A DNA stretch of 64,000 nt from Paraburkholderia antibiotica (GTDB taxonomy: Bacteria > Pseudomonadota > Gammaproteobacteria > Burkholderiales > Burkholderiaceae). Below the pieces are notes generated by a model. It was given only the letters and a program-made list of their open reading frames with translations. It did no database searches and was not told the origin of the DNA. The stretch lies in contig NZ_JABBFZ010000011.1 in the NCBI RefSeq assembly GCF_012927125.1, forward strand, positions 1 through 64,000, read 5' to 3'. Each line of letters begins with the position of its first letter. Position 1 is the first letter of the stretch. The translations under genes and the position numbers were made by a program. Shown in pieces: positions 45,825 to 54,607 of this stretch.

Positions 45825-46628
45825 TCAGAATACCCCGGGAATGACCCTGAACTTCACCTTACTCCGGTACGCACGGTAGCGCTCGTCGTCGCACAGCAGC
45901 TTCTCCTCGCGCAGGATGCGCCCCACCTGCAGCGCGAACTGGCAGCCGTAGACGATCATGTTCTGAATGCCGAAGTTCACCAGCAGAAAGCCGAGGTCGA
46001 GCAGGAAGTAGCCGAGGTACATCGGATGCCGCACGAAGCGGTAAGCACCGCCTGACACCACGCCGCGATTCGCCGGCAGGATGCCGAACGAACGGCGCAG
46101 CGATGCCTTCGCGAACAGCTCCCAGAAAATCCCGAACAGCTGCAACGCGGCGCCGGCCGTTTCGGGAATCAGTTGAATGCCGGGCGAGAGCCGCACCGCA
46201 AGGAAATAGAAAGTGCCGCCGACCGCGCAGATAAACGCGAACGGCGTCCAGTCGCGCCGGCTCGGCACGCGCGAGAACAGCGATAACCCGACCGTCACGC
46301 ACGCGCCGACCACCAGCAGCACAAGGGTGATGCGCGTCGGGTCCGCGAGCCAGCGTTTGATCGCGCCGTACGCGAACAGGCTCAGCAGCGTTGCCGCCGC
46401 CACGCGCGTGAGAATTTCCACCAATGCGTCGCGCAACGGCAGTGTCCCGGGCGCGGGTTCATCGCGAGCGGCGGGTTGGGTCGGCGCTTTGGTGTCTGCT
46501 TTGGTGTCTGTTATGGAGTGGGATGCAGCATCGGTAACGACATCGGCGACATCAGGTCTGGCAGCGGGGTTCGGTGCGGCCGCGCGGTCCGCGCGTTCCG
46601 ACTCCCCCGGCGAATCGATTCCGGTCAT
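45825..46628 (-). CDS. ICMT/PEMT-like integral membrane methyltransferase
   Basis: A 267-residue membrane protein. About 65 disordered residues precede five or so hydrophobic segments; the C-terminal part has GGAYRFVRHPMYLGYFLL, the SAM-binding signature of isoprenylcysteine/phospholipid methyltransferases, and ILREEKLLCDDERYRAY. The bacterial members have largely unknown substrates. The start is the first ATG with no better alternative visible; the disordered lead might be partly untranslated. Confidence 0.78.
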   Translation of the reverse strand: MTGIDSPGESERADRAAAPNPAARPDVADVVTDAASHSITDTKADTKAPTQPAARDEPAPGTLPLRDALVEILTRVAAATLLSLFAYGAIKRWLADPTRITLVLLVVGACVTVGLSLFSRVPSRRDWTPFAFICAVGGTFYFLAVRLSPGIQLIPETAGAALQLFGIFWELFAKASLRRSFGILPANRGVVSGGAYRFVRHPMYLGYFLLDLGFLLVNFGIQNMIVYGCQFALQVGRILREEKLLCDDERYRAYRSKVKFRVIPGVF

Positions 46629-46834
46629 TGAAAACTCGCTTCGACATGCGAATTATTTTTCTACCCGGCGCCGTGGATGGAGGGCGACCGCGCCGGTCTC
46701 TCAGTTGTCGGAGCGTAGCAGTCGCGCCGGGCGCTGTCCACAGCGGCCGACGCCGGCAAGGGCATGCCACGGCATGTCATGGCGATCCACGACGAATGCG
46801 TCGCGTCGGCGACACATCGGCCGCGATGCCGCGC

Positions 46835-48037
46835 TCACACGCCGGGTTTCAGTTGCGGCGGCAGATTCGGCCAGGTCTCGAGCAGCCGCCCGAGCACGCT
46901 CTTGCGGCGCTCGGCGCCGGCCGGCCACAGCATCTTCGCGAGCAGGTCGATGCCTTGCGCGAGTGCGCTGTCGCGCGCGGACGTGACGACCGGCACGCCG
47001 CGGCTCAGCGCGTCGTTCACGTGCAGGTCGTCGCGCGGCAGTTGATGCGCGACCTTCGCGCCGAGCGTGCGTTCGAGCATCGGCAGATTGATCTGCGCGT
47101 TCTTGTCGTACTGGTTGACGATGACCCGTACCTTGCTCGCCGGATGCCCCAGTTCGCGGAAGATGTCGAGCATGCGCCGCGCGCCGTGCAGATACAGCGG
47201 GTTTTGCCGCACGACCATGCAGATCGCGTCGCTGTAGTCGAGCGCGCGGATCGTCAACGGATTGACACTCTGGCCGACGTCGATCAGCACCGCATCGTAG
47301 CGCTCGCGCACCAGCGTCAGCATGCGCTCGAGTTGCGCCGGCAACAGCTCGGCGGCCTTCAGCGGATCGCCGGCGCCGGCCAGCAAATCGAGGTTCGCGC
47401 GCACATGCATCGCGCAGGCATCGAACAGCGCCGCGTCGAGCGGCTCGTTGCGCGAGCACAGATCGGCCAGCGTCATCGGCGGCGGACGGTTGGCCATCAG
47501 CAGGCTCGCGTCGGCGAACTGCTGGCTCAGGTCGATCAGCAGCACGCGCCGCTCACGCTGCGCGGCGAGCGCGCAGGCCAGGTTGACCGCGATTAGTGTG
47601 GTGCCGCTGCCGCCCTTGCTCGACGCGAGCGCCACCACCCGGCCGCAGCGCGGTTCGGACTCGCGACGTCGCGCGTCGAGCTGGGTCAGCGCGTCGGCGA
47701 TGGCCTGTGCATCGAGCGGCCAGCCGAGCACGTGCCGCACGCCGACGCGCAATGCCGCGCCGATCAGCGCGGTGGACGGCGCCGGCGTCACCAGCATGCA
47801 ACTGAGCGCCGGCGCGCAGGCGAGCGTTTCCTCGATGCCGCCGAGGCCGCGCACATTCAGATCGGCATCGTCGACGATCAGCAGGTCGGCATTGCGGATC
47901 GCCCGCGCCTGCGCGCGCAGTTGCCGGACCGAGCCGTACGCGGTGCGCAGCCGGTAACGCACGCCGCTGTCTTCGAGTCGCTGGACGATGCACTGCGCGT
48001 TATCGATGCTGGCGGCAATCAGGAAAATGTCGATCAT
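46835..48037 (-). CDS. CpaE/TadZ-like ParA/MinD-family ATPase
   Basis: A 400-residue protein. The first ~125 residues resemble an atypical receiver domain (DLLIVDDADLNV, LGWPLDAQAIADAL). The ATPase domain begins at about 130 with the deviant Walker A motif ALASSKGGSGTTLIAVNLA, DLSQQFADASLL and VLIDVGQSVNPLTIRAL. CpaE/TadZ proteins place the Flp pilus machinery at the pole, but no tad/cpa gene is in the window, so this is an orphan copy. It follows a small hypothetical gene and both are downstream of a sigma-54 promoter. Confidence 0.82.
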   Translation of the reverse strand: MIDIFLIAASIDNAQCIVQRLEDSGVRYRLRTAYGSVRQLRAQARAIRNADLLIVDDADLNVRGLGGIEETLACAPALSCMLVTPAPSTALIGAALRVGVRHVLGWPLDAQAIADALTQLDARRRESEPRCGRVVALASSKGGSGTTLIAVNLACALAAQRERRVLLIDLSQQFADASLLMANRPPPMTLADLCSRNEPLDAALFDACAMHVRANLDLLAGAGDPLKAAELLPAQLERMLTLVRERYDAVLIDVGQSVNPLTIRALDYSDAICMVVRQNPLYLHGARRMLDIFRELGHPASKVRVIVNQYDKNAQINLPMLERTLGAKVAHQLPRDDLHVNDALSRGVPVVTSARDSALAQGIDLLAKMLWPAGAERRKSVLGRLLETWPNLPPQLKPGV

Positions 48038-48129
48038 GGCGGGTCCACGGCGCGCGGCAGCGCGGTCATCGTGAGGCGAAAGCCGTCGGGCGGGCGCGCT
48101 CGGGTGGAGCGTGCCCGTTGGCTGGCGGG

Positions 48130-48495
48130 TCAGTCGTCGGCGCCGAAGTCGGTGTCCTGACCGGAATCGGGCGAAGAATCATCGGTGGCTACGTCCGTTT
48201 CGCGTCGGCGCTGCATCGGCAGGTCGTACAGCGCATCGCGCAACACGTCGCGTTGGATCTCCGCCTGGGCGTTGCGCCTGAGCGTGTCGGCCACCACCAG
48301 CGTCAGCAGATCGACCGACGCGGCCGCCGACTGCCCAAAGAAGCGCGCCCCCGATGTCGCAGGACAGCGACGGTAGATCAGCGCCGGTGTGTTCGTCATG
48401 GTGTCTGTCGCCGTGCGCGTATCAGCCGGCGCGCTCGCGGTACCCGGCACCACAGCCGCGCGTGCGGCGGCCGGTTTATAGATCGGTTGTTTCAT
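48130..48495 (-). CDS. Small hypothetical protein upstream of the CpaE-like gene
   Basis: A 121-residue protein starting MKQPIYKPAA with AGGGGGTG at good distance. It has an Ala/Thr-rich first third, a central helical segment (ASVDLLTLVVADTLRRNAQAEIQRDVLRDALYDLP) and an acidic tail ending in DSGQDTDFGADD. I do not recognise it. The central helix could be a dimerisation or docking segment for the ATPase encoded 92 bp downstream; this is inferred from position. Confidence 0.6.
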   Translation of the reverse strand: MKQPIYKPAAARAAVVPGTASAPADTRTATDTMTNTPALIYRRCPATSGARFFGQSAAASVDLLTLVVADTLRRNAQAEIQRDVLRDALYDLPMQRRRETDVATDDSSPDSGQDTDFGADD

Positions 48496-49923
48496 GACAC
48501 CCCCTATCGGGCAGGATCGCGCCGGACTTCGGCCTGTCCTGCCGCTCAACTGCCACCCCAACTGCCAGCCAGGTCGCCGTGCCCATGCCAATGCACGGAC
48601 ACGGCACCCGGTTCACCTCGTACATTTGTCCCTCTATGGAGACTGTGGCCTCTCTCCTCGCTTCCTCGCGCCAGCTGGTCCTGGTCCGGCGCGGCCCCTT
48701 TCATTGCTTCGGTGCGTCGTTCGCAAACGTTGTCGACGCGTCACCTGTTGTTATCGCCATCCTGTTCGCGTCCATCCGGACCAAAAGGCGAAAAGGAAAA
48801 ACGGCGAAGTCGATGCCTGTTGTCGTCCGGTAACGAATGCCGATTTTGCCGCTCGCCATTCAACCGGGTTGTCCGTTTTATCCGACGTGTAAATAACCAG
48901 GCCCCGCCGCGCACCCGCAAACACCTAATGGCTTCCCCGACCATGTCCGCGAGTGATCTGTATTGCCGCCGGTCTTTTTCTTAATGCTGGTTTCCCCGTA
49001 CCACCGACCTGACGACAAAATGTTTTTTCTGCGTCGAGCTTATTGCAACGGTTATGCCAAGCCGTAGGTGGAACGCCGCGAAACCCGTCGCAGCCATGTG
49101 CGAGCGCGCCATCCGCAACGCTTCGGACTCGACGCCGTCGACGTACGCACGCGACGCATCGCGCATTGATTCGTTCGTGACACGTCAATCCCCGCCAACC
49201 GGCGCGCCGTGGCGCCATTCGCCGCCCCACGGCGCAGCCGCGAGCGCGCCGCGCCGTCCGCTCGGGCAAGGCTTGCGCGATGCATCCCGGTCTGTCCGAT
49301 ACGGAGCCTGCCCGGCAAAATCCTCGCAAACGCGCCTGCCGGATTTGTCGCACGAGTGAAACACCGCAATTCGGCACCGGCCGCATTCCGTCGTGGGTTA
49401 ACTCGTGGCCGAATGCGATGCAATGTGCGATGCCTCGCATAACCGGGCTTGACCGTTTTTTCATTAGTGGTGCATGCCAATTCAATAACGAAAAATCGAT
49501 TGTTTATCCATATTTGTTTGTATGGCGCTTCCACGCGCTTTCGCTTATCGTTAAGCCATACGCCAATCAGAGCGTCTGTATCAGGTCAACGAGGCAACCC
49601 ACGGTTCAAGTGGTTTTCACGATTCGGGGATAAAGTCGCCGGGCAGTTTCAGCAATGAACGCTATTGCGTCGCCATTGCGTAATGGGCCCGTCATGTCAC
49701 GCGTTGCGGTTCGTGCCGCGCGCACCCTGTTTCGCGTATCGCCGCTGCCGTGACCATGTCGCAGCCGGCTTGCCGCAAGCAGGTCCGCGCGTTGCGGCAT
49801 AACACCAGGCTCGAATCCGCGCGAGCGGACCGGGCTCAGCCGGTTGGCCGAAGGCGGCCCGCCGGCCGCCCGTCTGTCCAGTACGTCGCACCGCAGTCCT
49901 GAAGCATCGAACCCGGGGGAACC
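48496..49923. other. Long divergent intergenic region, no supported gene
   Basis: 1.4 kb between the CpaE-like operon and the VpsR-like activator. Several short frames are open on both strands but none has a recognisable product with a plausible ribosome binding site. The section at about 49440-49560 is AT-rich. The one clear element is a sigma-54 promoter at 49045-49059 reading toward the CpaE-like operon. A small RNA or long leader could be hidden here. Confidence 0.5.
49045..49059 (-). promoter_or_regulatory. Sigma-54 promoter toward the CpaE-like operon
   Basis: On the minus strand the sequence TGGCATAACCGTTGC has GG and GC exactly 10 bases apart and TTGCAA at -12; only the sixth base of TGGCAC differs. 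Transcription would start near 49034, leaving a leader of about 540 nt before the small hypothetical gene. The neighbouring gene encodes a sigma-54 activator. Confidence 0.6.
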
Positions 49924-51357
49924 ATGACTACGACTTGCACGCCTGCCGACACGGAGCGCACCGTTCTTTACGTCGCGAATGCGCCCGACCAGAAACTCGT
50001 CGAGTTTCTGGCCGCCTCGGGCTGGCAAGCCGTGCACGCGAAAAGCACGGCGGTCGCCGAACGCATGATCGAACGCGACAACATCAAGGTCGGTCTCGTT
50101 CAGTTACCCGAAACCTGCACGTCGCAGCAGCTTTCCGCGCTCGCGCTGTGCATGCGGCGCGTCGAAACCAACTGGGTCGCGCAGATCGTGCCGGGCCAGA
50201 CCGACAACGAACTGGTCAGCCGCTTCATCCTCGATTACTGCTTCGATTTCGTCACCCAGCCGTGGCTCAACGAACGGCTGGTGTTCGCGCTCGGTCATGC
50301 ACATGGCCTGTCGAGCCTGCATCAGCCGCGCGTCGCGCCGGAGCCGTCGCTCGGCCGGCACGGCATGGTCGGACAATGCGAACCGATGCAGCAGCTCTAC
50401 CGCCGCATCGACAAATGCGGCGTGACCGACGCGCCGGTGTTCATCGCCGGCGAGTCGGGCACCGGCAAGGAATTGACCGCCCGTGCGATTCACGACCGTT
50501 CGCGGCGCGCGGGGCGGCAGTTCGTCGCGATCAATTGCGCGGCGATTCCGCCGAGCCTGCTGCAGGCCGAGCTGTTCGGCCACGAACGCGGCGCGTTCAC
50601 CGGCGCGTTGCAACGCAAGATCGGTCGCATCGAAAGCGCGCACGAAGGCACGCTGTTTCTCGACGAAATCGGCGACATGCCGCATGAATGCCAGGCGGTG
50701 CTGCTGCGCTTCCTGCAGGAAGGCACGATTGAGCGGCTTGGCGGCAACGGGCCGATCAATGTCGACGTGCGCGTGATTTCGGCGACCCACGTCGATCTGG
50801 ACCGCGCGGTCGAAGACGGGCGCTTTCGCTCCGACCTCTATCACCGGCTGTGCGTGCTGCGCCTCGTCGAGCCGCCGCTGCGCGAGCGCGGCGGCGACAT
50901 CAAGCTGCTCGCCAACTACGCGCTCAGCATGTACAAGCAGGACGGTGCACGCAAACTGCGCGGACTGTCGAGCGACGCGATCGTCGCGATGTCGAACTAT
51001 CCGTGGCCCGGCAACGTGCGCGAGTTGATCAACTGCGTGCGCCGCGCGATCGTGATGAGCGAGGGCCGCTTCATCACCGCGAGCGATCTCGGCTTACCGG
51101 AAGCCGACAACGGGCCGGCCGTCACGCTCGCCGAAATCCGCAGCAAGGCCGAAAAGGATGCGATCGAGCATGCGCTGCTGCGGCATGGCTACAAGCTGTC
51201 CGACGCGGCGGCCGAGCTCGGCATTTCGCGCGCCACGCTGTACCGGCTGATGCACGCGAACCGGCTGCATCAGGAACCGGCAGCGAGCCGTGCGGCGAAC
51301 GGCGGTGCCGATGCCGACGACGAAGCGGAGCGGCATGCGTCGTCATCGGTGGTTTGA
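49924..51357 (+). CDS. Sigma-54 activator, VpsR-like
   Basis: A 477-residue regulator. The first ~130 residues form a degenerate receiver-like domain lacking the usual phospho-acceptor pattern (LYVANAPDQKLVEFLAASGW). The AAA+ domain at about 145-375 has the Walker A motif AGESGTGKE, an intact GAFTGA and Walker B TLFLDEIGD; a Fis-type HTH (LSDAAAELGISRATLYRLM) lies near 420-440. VpsR-like regulators such as VpsR and BerB respond to cyclic di-GMP and control biofilm matrix. Binding of that ligand cannot be seen here. It is divergent from the CpaE-like operon. Confidence 0.87.
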   Translation: MTTTCTPADTERTVLYVANAPDQKLVEFLAASGWQAVHAKSTAVAERMIERDNIKVGLVQLPETCTSQQLSALALCMRRVETNWVAQIVPGQTDNELVSRFILDYCFDFVTQPWLNERLVFALGHAHGLSSLHQPRVAPEPSLGRHGMVGQCEPMQQLYRRIDKCGVTDAPVFIAGESGTGKELTARAIHDRSRRAGRQFVAINCAAIPPSLLQAELFGHERGAFTGALQRKIGRIESAHEGTLFLDEIGDMPHECQAVLLRFLQEGTIERLGGNGPINVDVRVISATHVDLDRAVEDGRFRSDLYHRLCVLRLVEPPLRERGGDIKLLANYALSMYKQDGARKLRGLSSDAIVAMSNYPWPGNVRELINCVRRAIVMSEGRFITASDLGLPEADNGPAVTLAEIRSKAEKDAIEHALLRHGYKLSDAAAELGISRATLYRLMHANRLHQEPAASRAANGGADADDEAERHASSSVV

Positions 51358-51880
51358 AGGCCGTTGAATGATTTTTTAGTAGTTTTTAACGGCTGTTTAG
51401 TGGATCGCGGGCGTGGCGGGAAAGGTGCGAACGCGGCGTGTCATGCGTGGCGTGACGTAATGGCCCGCGGAGGTGGCGGTCCCGCCACGTGTACACGCCG
51501 CGTCTTCGCGTCTCCTGTTCATGCGGCGCCCACTGCGTCATGCCTGTCTGCTTCACGCGGTCTGCCTCACCTCAGCCAGCCCCCGCGCCCGCCTGACCGC
51601 GCAACGCAACCTCGCTTTCACTCGCCAATCCCGCCCCGCACATGCCGGCCCCAGGCCGGCTTTGTGCTACCTTCGACGAGTCTGCCGGCCGTCATCGGCT
51701 ATCCTCACGGCTTGACTATCATGTCCGGCCGGCCTGTCGCGCGGCCCTGTCGCCCATTTATCGGCGCGCCGCCGCAGGAACTTGTGCGCGCCGCCTCCTG
51801 TCGGTCCTGGGTCGCGGCGCCAAAACGGTGCCACCTTCCGGCACAATTTTCCGCATTCGCCTGATCCCGCTTTACACCCT
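51358..51880. other. C-rich intergenic region, no supported gene
   Basis: 523 bp between the VpsR-like and MscS-like genes. From about 51520 to 51660 the plus strand is strikingly C-rich and G-poor, the composition favoured by Rho loading, so Rho-dependent termination is a reasonable guess. The open frame 51364-51864 gives a low-complexity product without family likeness. Confidence 0.4.
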
Positions 51881-54559
51881 ATGCAAAAACTATTGCGTGT
51901 CTGGTTCTTCGTTCTTCTGCTCGCCGGCGCGGCCTCCGCTGTTGCCGCGGCACCGCCGGCTTCGCCGGCGACGCCCGCCTCCGCTCCCGCCACGCTGACA
52001 CCCGAGCAGGCCCGCGAGGCGCTCTCCGTGCTCAACGACCCGAAGCGCCGCGCGCAAGTCGCCGACACCCTGCAGGCAATTGCCGCCGCCGGTGCCCTGA
52101 GCGCGCCGCCCGCTTCCGCGCCGACCGCCGCTTCGGCGCCCGCGCCGGCGAGCGGCGTCGCGGCGCTGGTGCCGGATGCGCTGAAATCCAATGGCCTCGC
52201 ATCGCAGATCGCGCGTCAGGGCGCGCACTGGGCCGGCTATCTCGCGACCTCGCTGCGCGGCTCGGTCGCCGCGCTGCTCGACGTCGCGTCGGTGCGCGCG
52301 TGGTGGAACTGGCAGTTCGCCAATCCGCATGCGCGCGCGGTGCTGTTCAAGGTGCTGTGGTCGCTGCTCGCCGCGCTGATTCCCGCGTTGGTGATCGAAT
52401 GGCTTGTGCGACGGCTGCTGCGGCGCGCGTATCTGGCGATCGCCGCGCGCCGCGAGCTCGCGTTGCAGGACGAGCTGGACGACGACTCGACCTCGACCTC
52501 GACGTCGTCGACGCCGCCCGCCTCGCCGGCCTTGTCTACCCCGCCGGTGGATCGTCCGATAACCAGCACGCCGCCGCTGCCACCCGGGGCCGCGCTGCCG
52601 CCCGTCCTCGAAGCGGAAGCGCAGGCCGTCGCGACCGGCCCGGCCGCGCCCTACGACGCGCACCTCGCGACGCCGTCCGAGAAAGGCCGCGCGATCGAAG
52701 CCGAAGGCAAGCGCAACGCGACCCATCACTGGACACTGCTGCAGCGCCTGCCGCGCGCGTTGCTGATCACGCTGGTGCGGCTCGTGCCGCTCGCGGTGTT
52801 CGTCGGCGCGGCGAGCGCACTGATGTCGGTGTTTACCGACAACGGCACGCCGCAGGATCGCGCGCTCGATTCGCTGATCGACATCTACGTGTTCTGCCGC
52901 TGCGTCGTGATCGTCGGCGCGTTCCTCCTGCAGCCGAGCGCGCCGCGTCTGCGGCTGCTGCGCATGAGCGACGCGTGGGCGGCTTACGTGCTCAACTGGA
53001 TCGCGCGGATCGTCAGCGTGGTCGGCGCCGGCGTCGCGCTCGCCGAAATCGCGCAGGCGCTCGGCATGAACGACGCCGCGCATCTCGCGCTCCTGAAGGT
53101 GGTCGCGCTCGCCGGTCACGTGATGATCTCGATCCTCGTGCTGCAATGCGCGACGCCGGTCGGCAACCGGATCCGCAAGCGCTTCTCGGCGCACGAATCT
53201 CTGCAGATGTTCGGCAACGCGCTCGCGGATGCCTGGGCGTGGGTCACGGCGGCGATCGTGATGGCGCTGTGGTTCGTGTGGGCGTTCGACGTGCAGAACG
53301 GCTACCACGCGCTCGTGAATATCGGCGGTATGACGCTCGCGATTCTGGTCGGCTCGCGGCTCGTGTCGATCGTCGTGTTCGGTGCGCTCGCGCGCCTCTT
53401 CCATGTGCAAGACGATGAATCGCGCTCGCTCGTGCATCAGCACGCGTACCGCTACTATCCGCTGCTACGCCGCGTGATCGGCTGGATCATCGGCATCGTC
53501 ACCGCGCTCGCGCTGCTGCAGGCGTGGGGCGTCAACGTGATCGACCTGTTCCGCACCGGCACGATCGGCCACCGGCTTGCGTCGGCGCTCGCGACCATCG
53601 GCGTGGCCGCGGTGGTCGCGCTGATCGTCTGGGAGGTCGTCAACGTGGCGGCCGAACGGCGCCTCGACAACTGGACGAACCGCGGCGACCTGATGCGCGC
53701 CGCGCGGCTGCGCACGCTGATGCCGATGCTGCGCAGCGCGCTCTTCTGCGTGATCGCGCTGGTGGTCGTGCTGACCGGCCTGAGCGAACTCGGCGTGAAC
53801 ATCGGGCCGCTGCTCGCGGGCGCCAGTATCTTCGGCGTCGCACTCGGCTTCGGCTCGCAGAAGCTGGTGCAGGACTTCATCACCGGCATATTCCTGCTGA
53901 TGGAAAACGCGATGCAGGTCGGCGACTGGGTCACGCTCGCGGGCGTGTCGGGCACCGTCGAATATCTGTCGATCCGCACGGTGCGGCTGCGCGGCAGCGA
54001 CGGCTCGCTGTTCACGGTGCCGTTCAGCTCGGTGTCGACGGTCAACAATACCAATCGCGGGCTCGGCAACGCCGCGGTGCGCGTGAACATCGTGTTCGGC
54101 CAGGACGTCGAGCGCGCGATCGACACGCTCAAGGAAATCGGCGTGTCGCTGCGCGAGGACGACAAGTACAAGGACGGCATCCTGTCGGACTTCGCGTTCT
54201 GGGGTGTCGATGCGGTCGACGGTTCGGCGATCACGCTGGCCGGTCAGATGCAATGCCGCGACACCTCGCGCTGGGGCGTGCAGCGCGAATTCAATCGACG
54301 CATCGTCGAGCGCTTCAGCGAACGCGGCATCGAGATCGCGAATCCGCAACGTCATCTGCTCACGTGGGACCCGGCGAGCAAGGCCAAGGTCGATTCCACC
54401 GTACCGCGCGTGCCGCTGCATCCGCAAGCACACCCGCAGGCAAGCGGCGACGCGCACAAGGGCGACGCGCCGGTCGACGATCAGATCCCGGTCGACCCGA
54501 GTCCGGCCGGCGGCCCCGGCTCGCCGGGCAATCCGGGCTCGACGTCGCCGCACGTTTGA
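51881..54559 (+). CDS. Large MscS-family mechanosensitive channel
   Basis: An 892-residue inner-membrane protein starting MQKLLRVWFFVLLLAGA, a signal peptide cut near AVAAAPP. An Ala/Pro-rich periplasmic part, about ten membrane helices and the MscS core follow: the pore-lining helix is in GPLLAGASIFGVALGFGSQK and the beta domain has GVSGTVEYLSIRTVRLRG. The C-terminus is disordered, Pro/Gly-rich. It resembles YbiO-type multi-helix channels, which release solutes on hypo-osmotic shock. A Thr/Ser cluster and acidic loop around residues 190-250 are species-specific inserts. Confidence 0.9.
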   Translation: MQKLLRVWFFVLLLAGAASAVAAAPPASPATPASAPATLTPEQAREALSVLNDPKRRAQVADTLQAIAAAGALSAPPASAPTAASAPAPASGVAALVPDALKSNGLASQIARQGAHWAGYLATSLRGSVAALLDVASVRAWWNWQFANPHARAVLFKVLWSLLAALIPALVIEWLVRRLLRRAYLAIAARRELALQDELDDDSTSTSTSSTPPASPALSTPPVDRPITSTPPLPPGAALPPVLEAEAQAVATGPAAPYDAHLATPSEKGRAIEAEGKRNATHHWTLLQRLPRALLITLVRLVPLAVFVGAASALMSVFTDNGTPQDRALDSLIDIYVFCRCVVIVGAFLLQPSAPRLRLLRMSDAWAAYVLNWIARIVSVVGAGVALAEIAQALGMNDAAHLALLKVVALAGHVMISILVLQCATPVGNRIRKRFSAHESLQMFGNALADAWAWVTAAIVMALWFVWAFDVQNGYHALVNIGGMTLAILVGSRLVSIVVFGALARLFHVQDDESRSLVHQHAYRYYPLLRRVIGWIIGIVTALALLQAWGVNVIDLFRTGTIGHRLASALATIGVAAVVALIVWEVVNVAAERRLDNWTNRGDLMRAARLRTLMPMLRSALFCVIALVVVLTGLSELGVNIGPLLAGASIFGVALGFGSQKLVQDFITGIFLLMENAMQVGDWVTLAGVSGTVEYLSIRTVRLRGSDGSLFTVPFSSVSTVNNTNRGLGNAAVRVNIVFGQDVERAIDTLKEIGVSLREDDKYKDGILSDFAFWGVDAVDGSAITLAGQMQCRDTSRWGVQREFNRRIVERFSERGIEIANPQRHLLTWDPASKAKVDSTVPRVPLHPQAHPQASGDAHKGDAPVDDQIPVDPSPAGGPGSPGNPGSTSPHV

Positions 54560-54572
54560 GCGGTGGGCGATT

Positions 54573-54600
54573 CGCTTCGCCGCTGTTTGTCGGCGAAGCG
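54573..54600. terminator. Hairpin between convergent mscS and helicase genes
   Basis: CGCTTCGCCG and CGGCGAAGCG form a perfect 10-bp stem with an 8-nt loop in the 48-bp gap between convergent genes. There is no T-run; it probably acts as a bidirectional barrier. Confidence 0.6.
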
Positions 54601-54607
54601 CGCCGCC

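Noticed and set aside
46835..48037. Start of a Flp/Tad pilus locus or a cellulose (bcsQ) operon
   Set aside because: The flanking genes are an ICMT-like protein and a small hypothetical; no tad, cpa or bcs gene is present.
48925..49534. Minus-strand frames across the sigma-54 promoter region
   Set aside because: Arg/Cys-rich translations without family likeness and without ribosome binding sites.
51364..51864. 166-codon frame before the MscS-like gene
   Set aside because: Low-complexity Pro/Arg/Ser product in C-rich DNA; composition explains the open frame.
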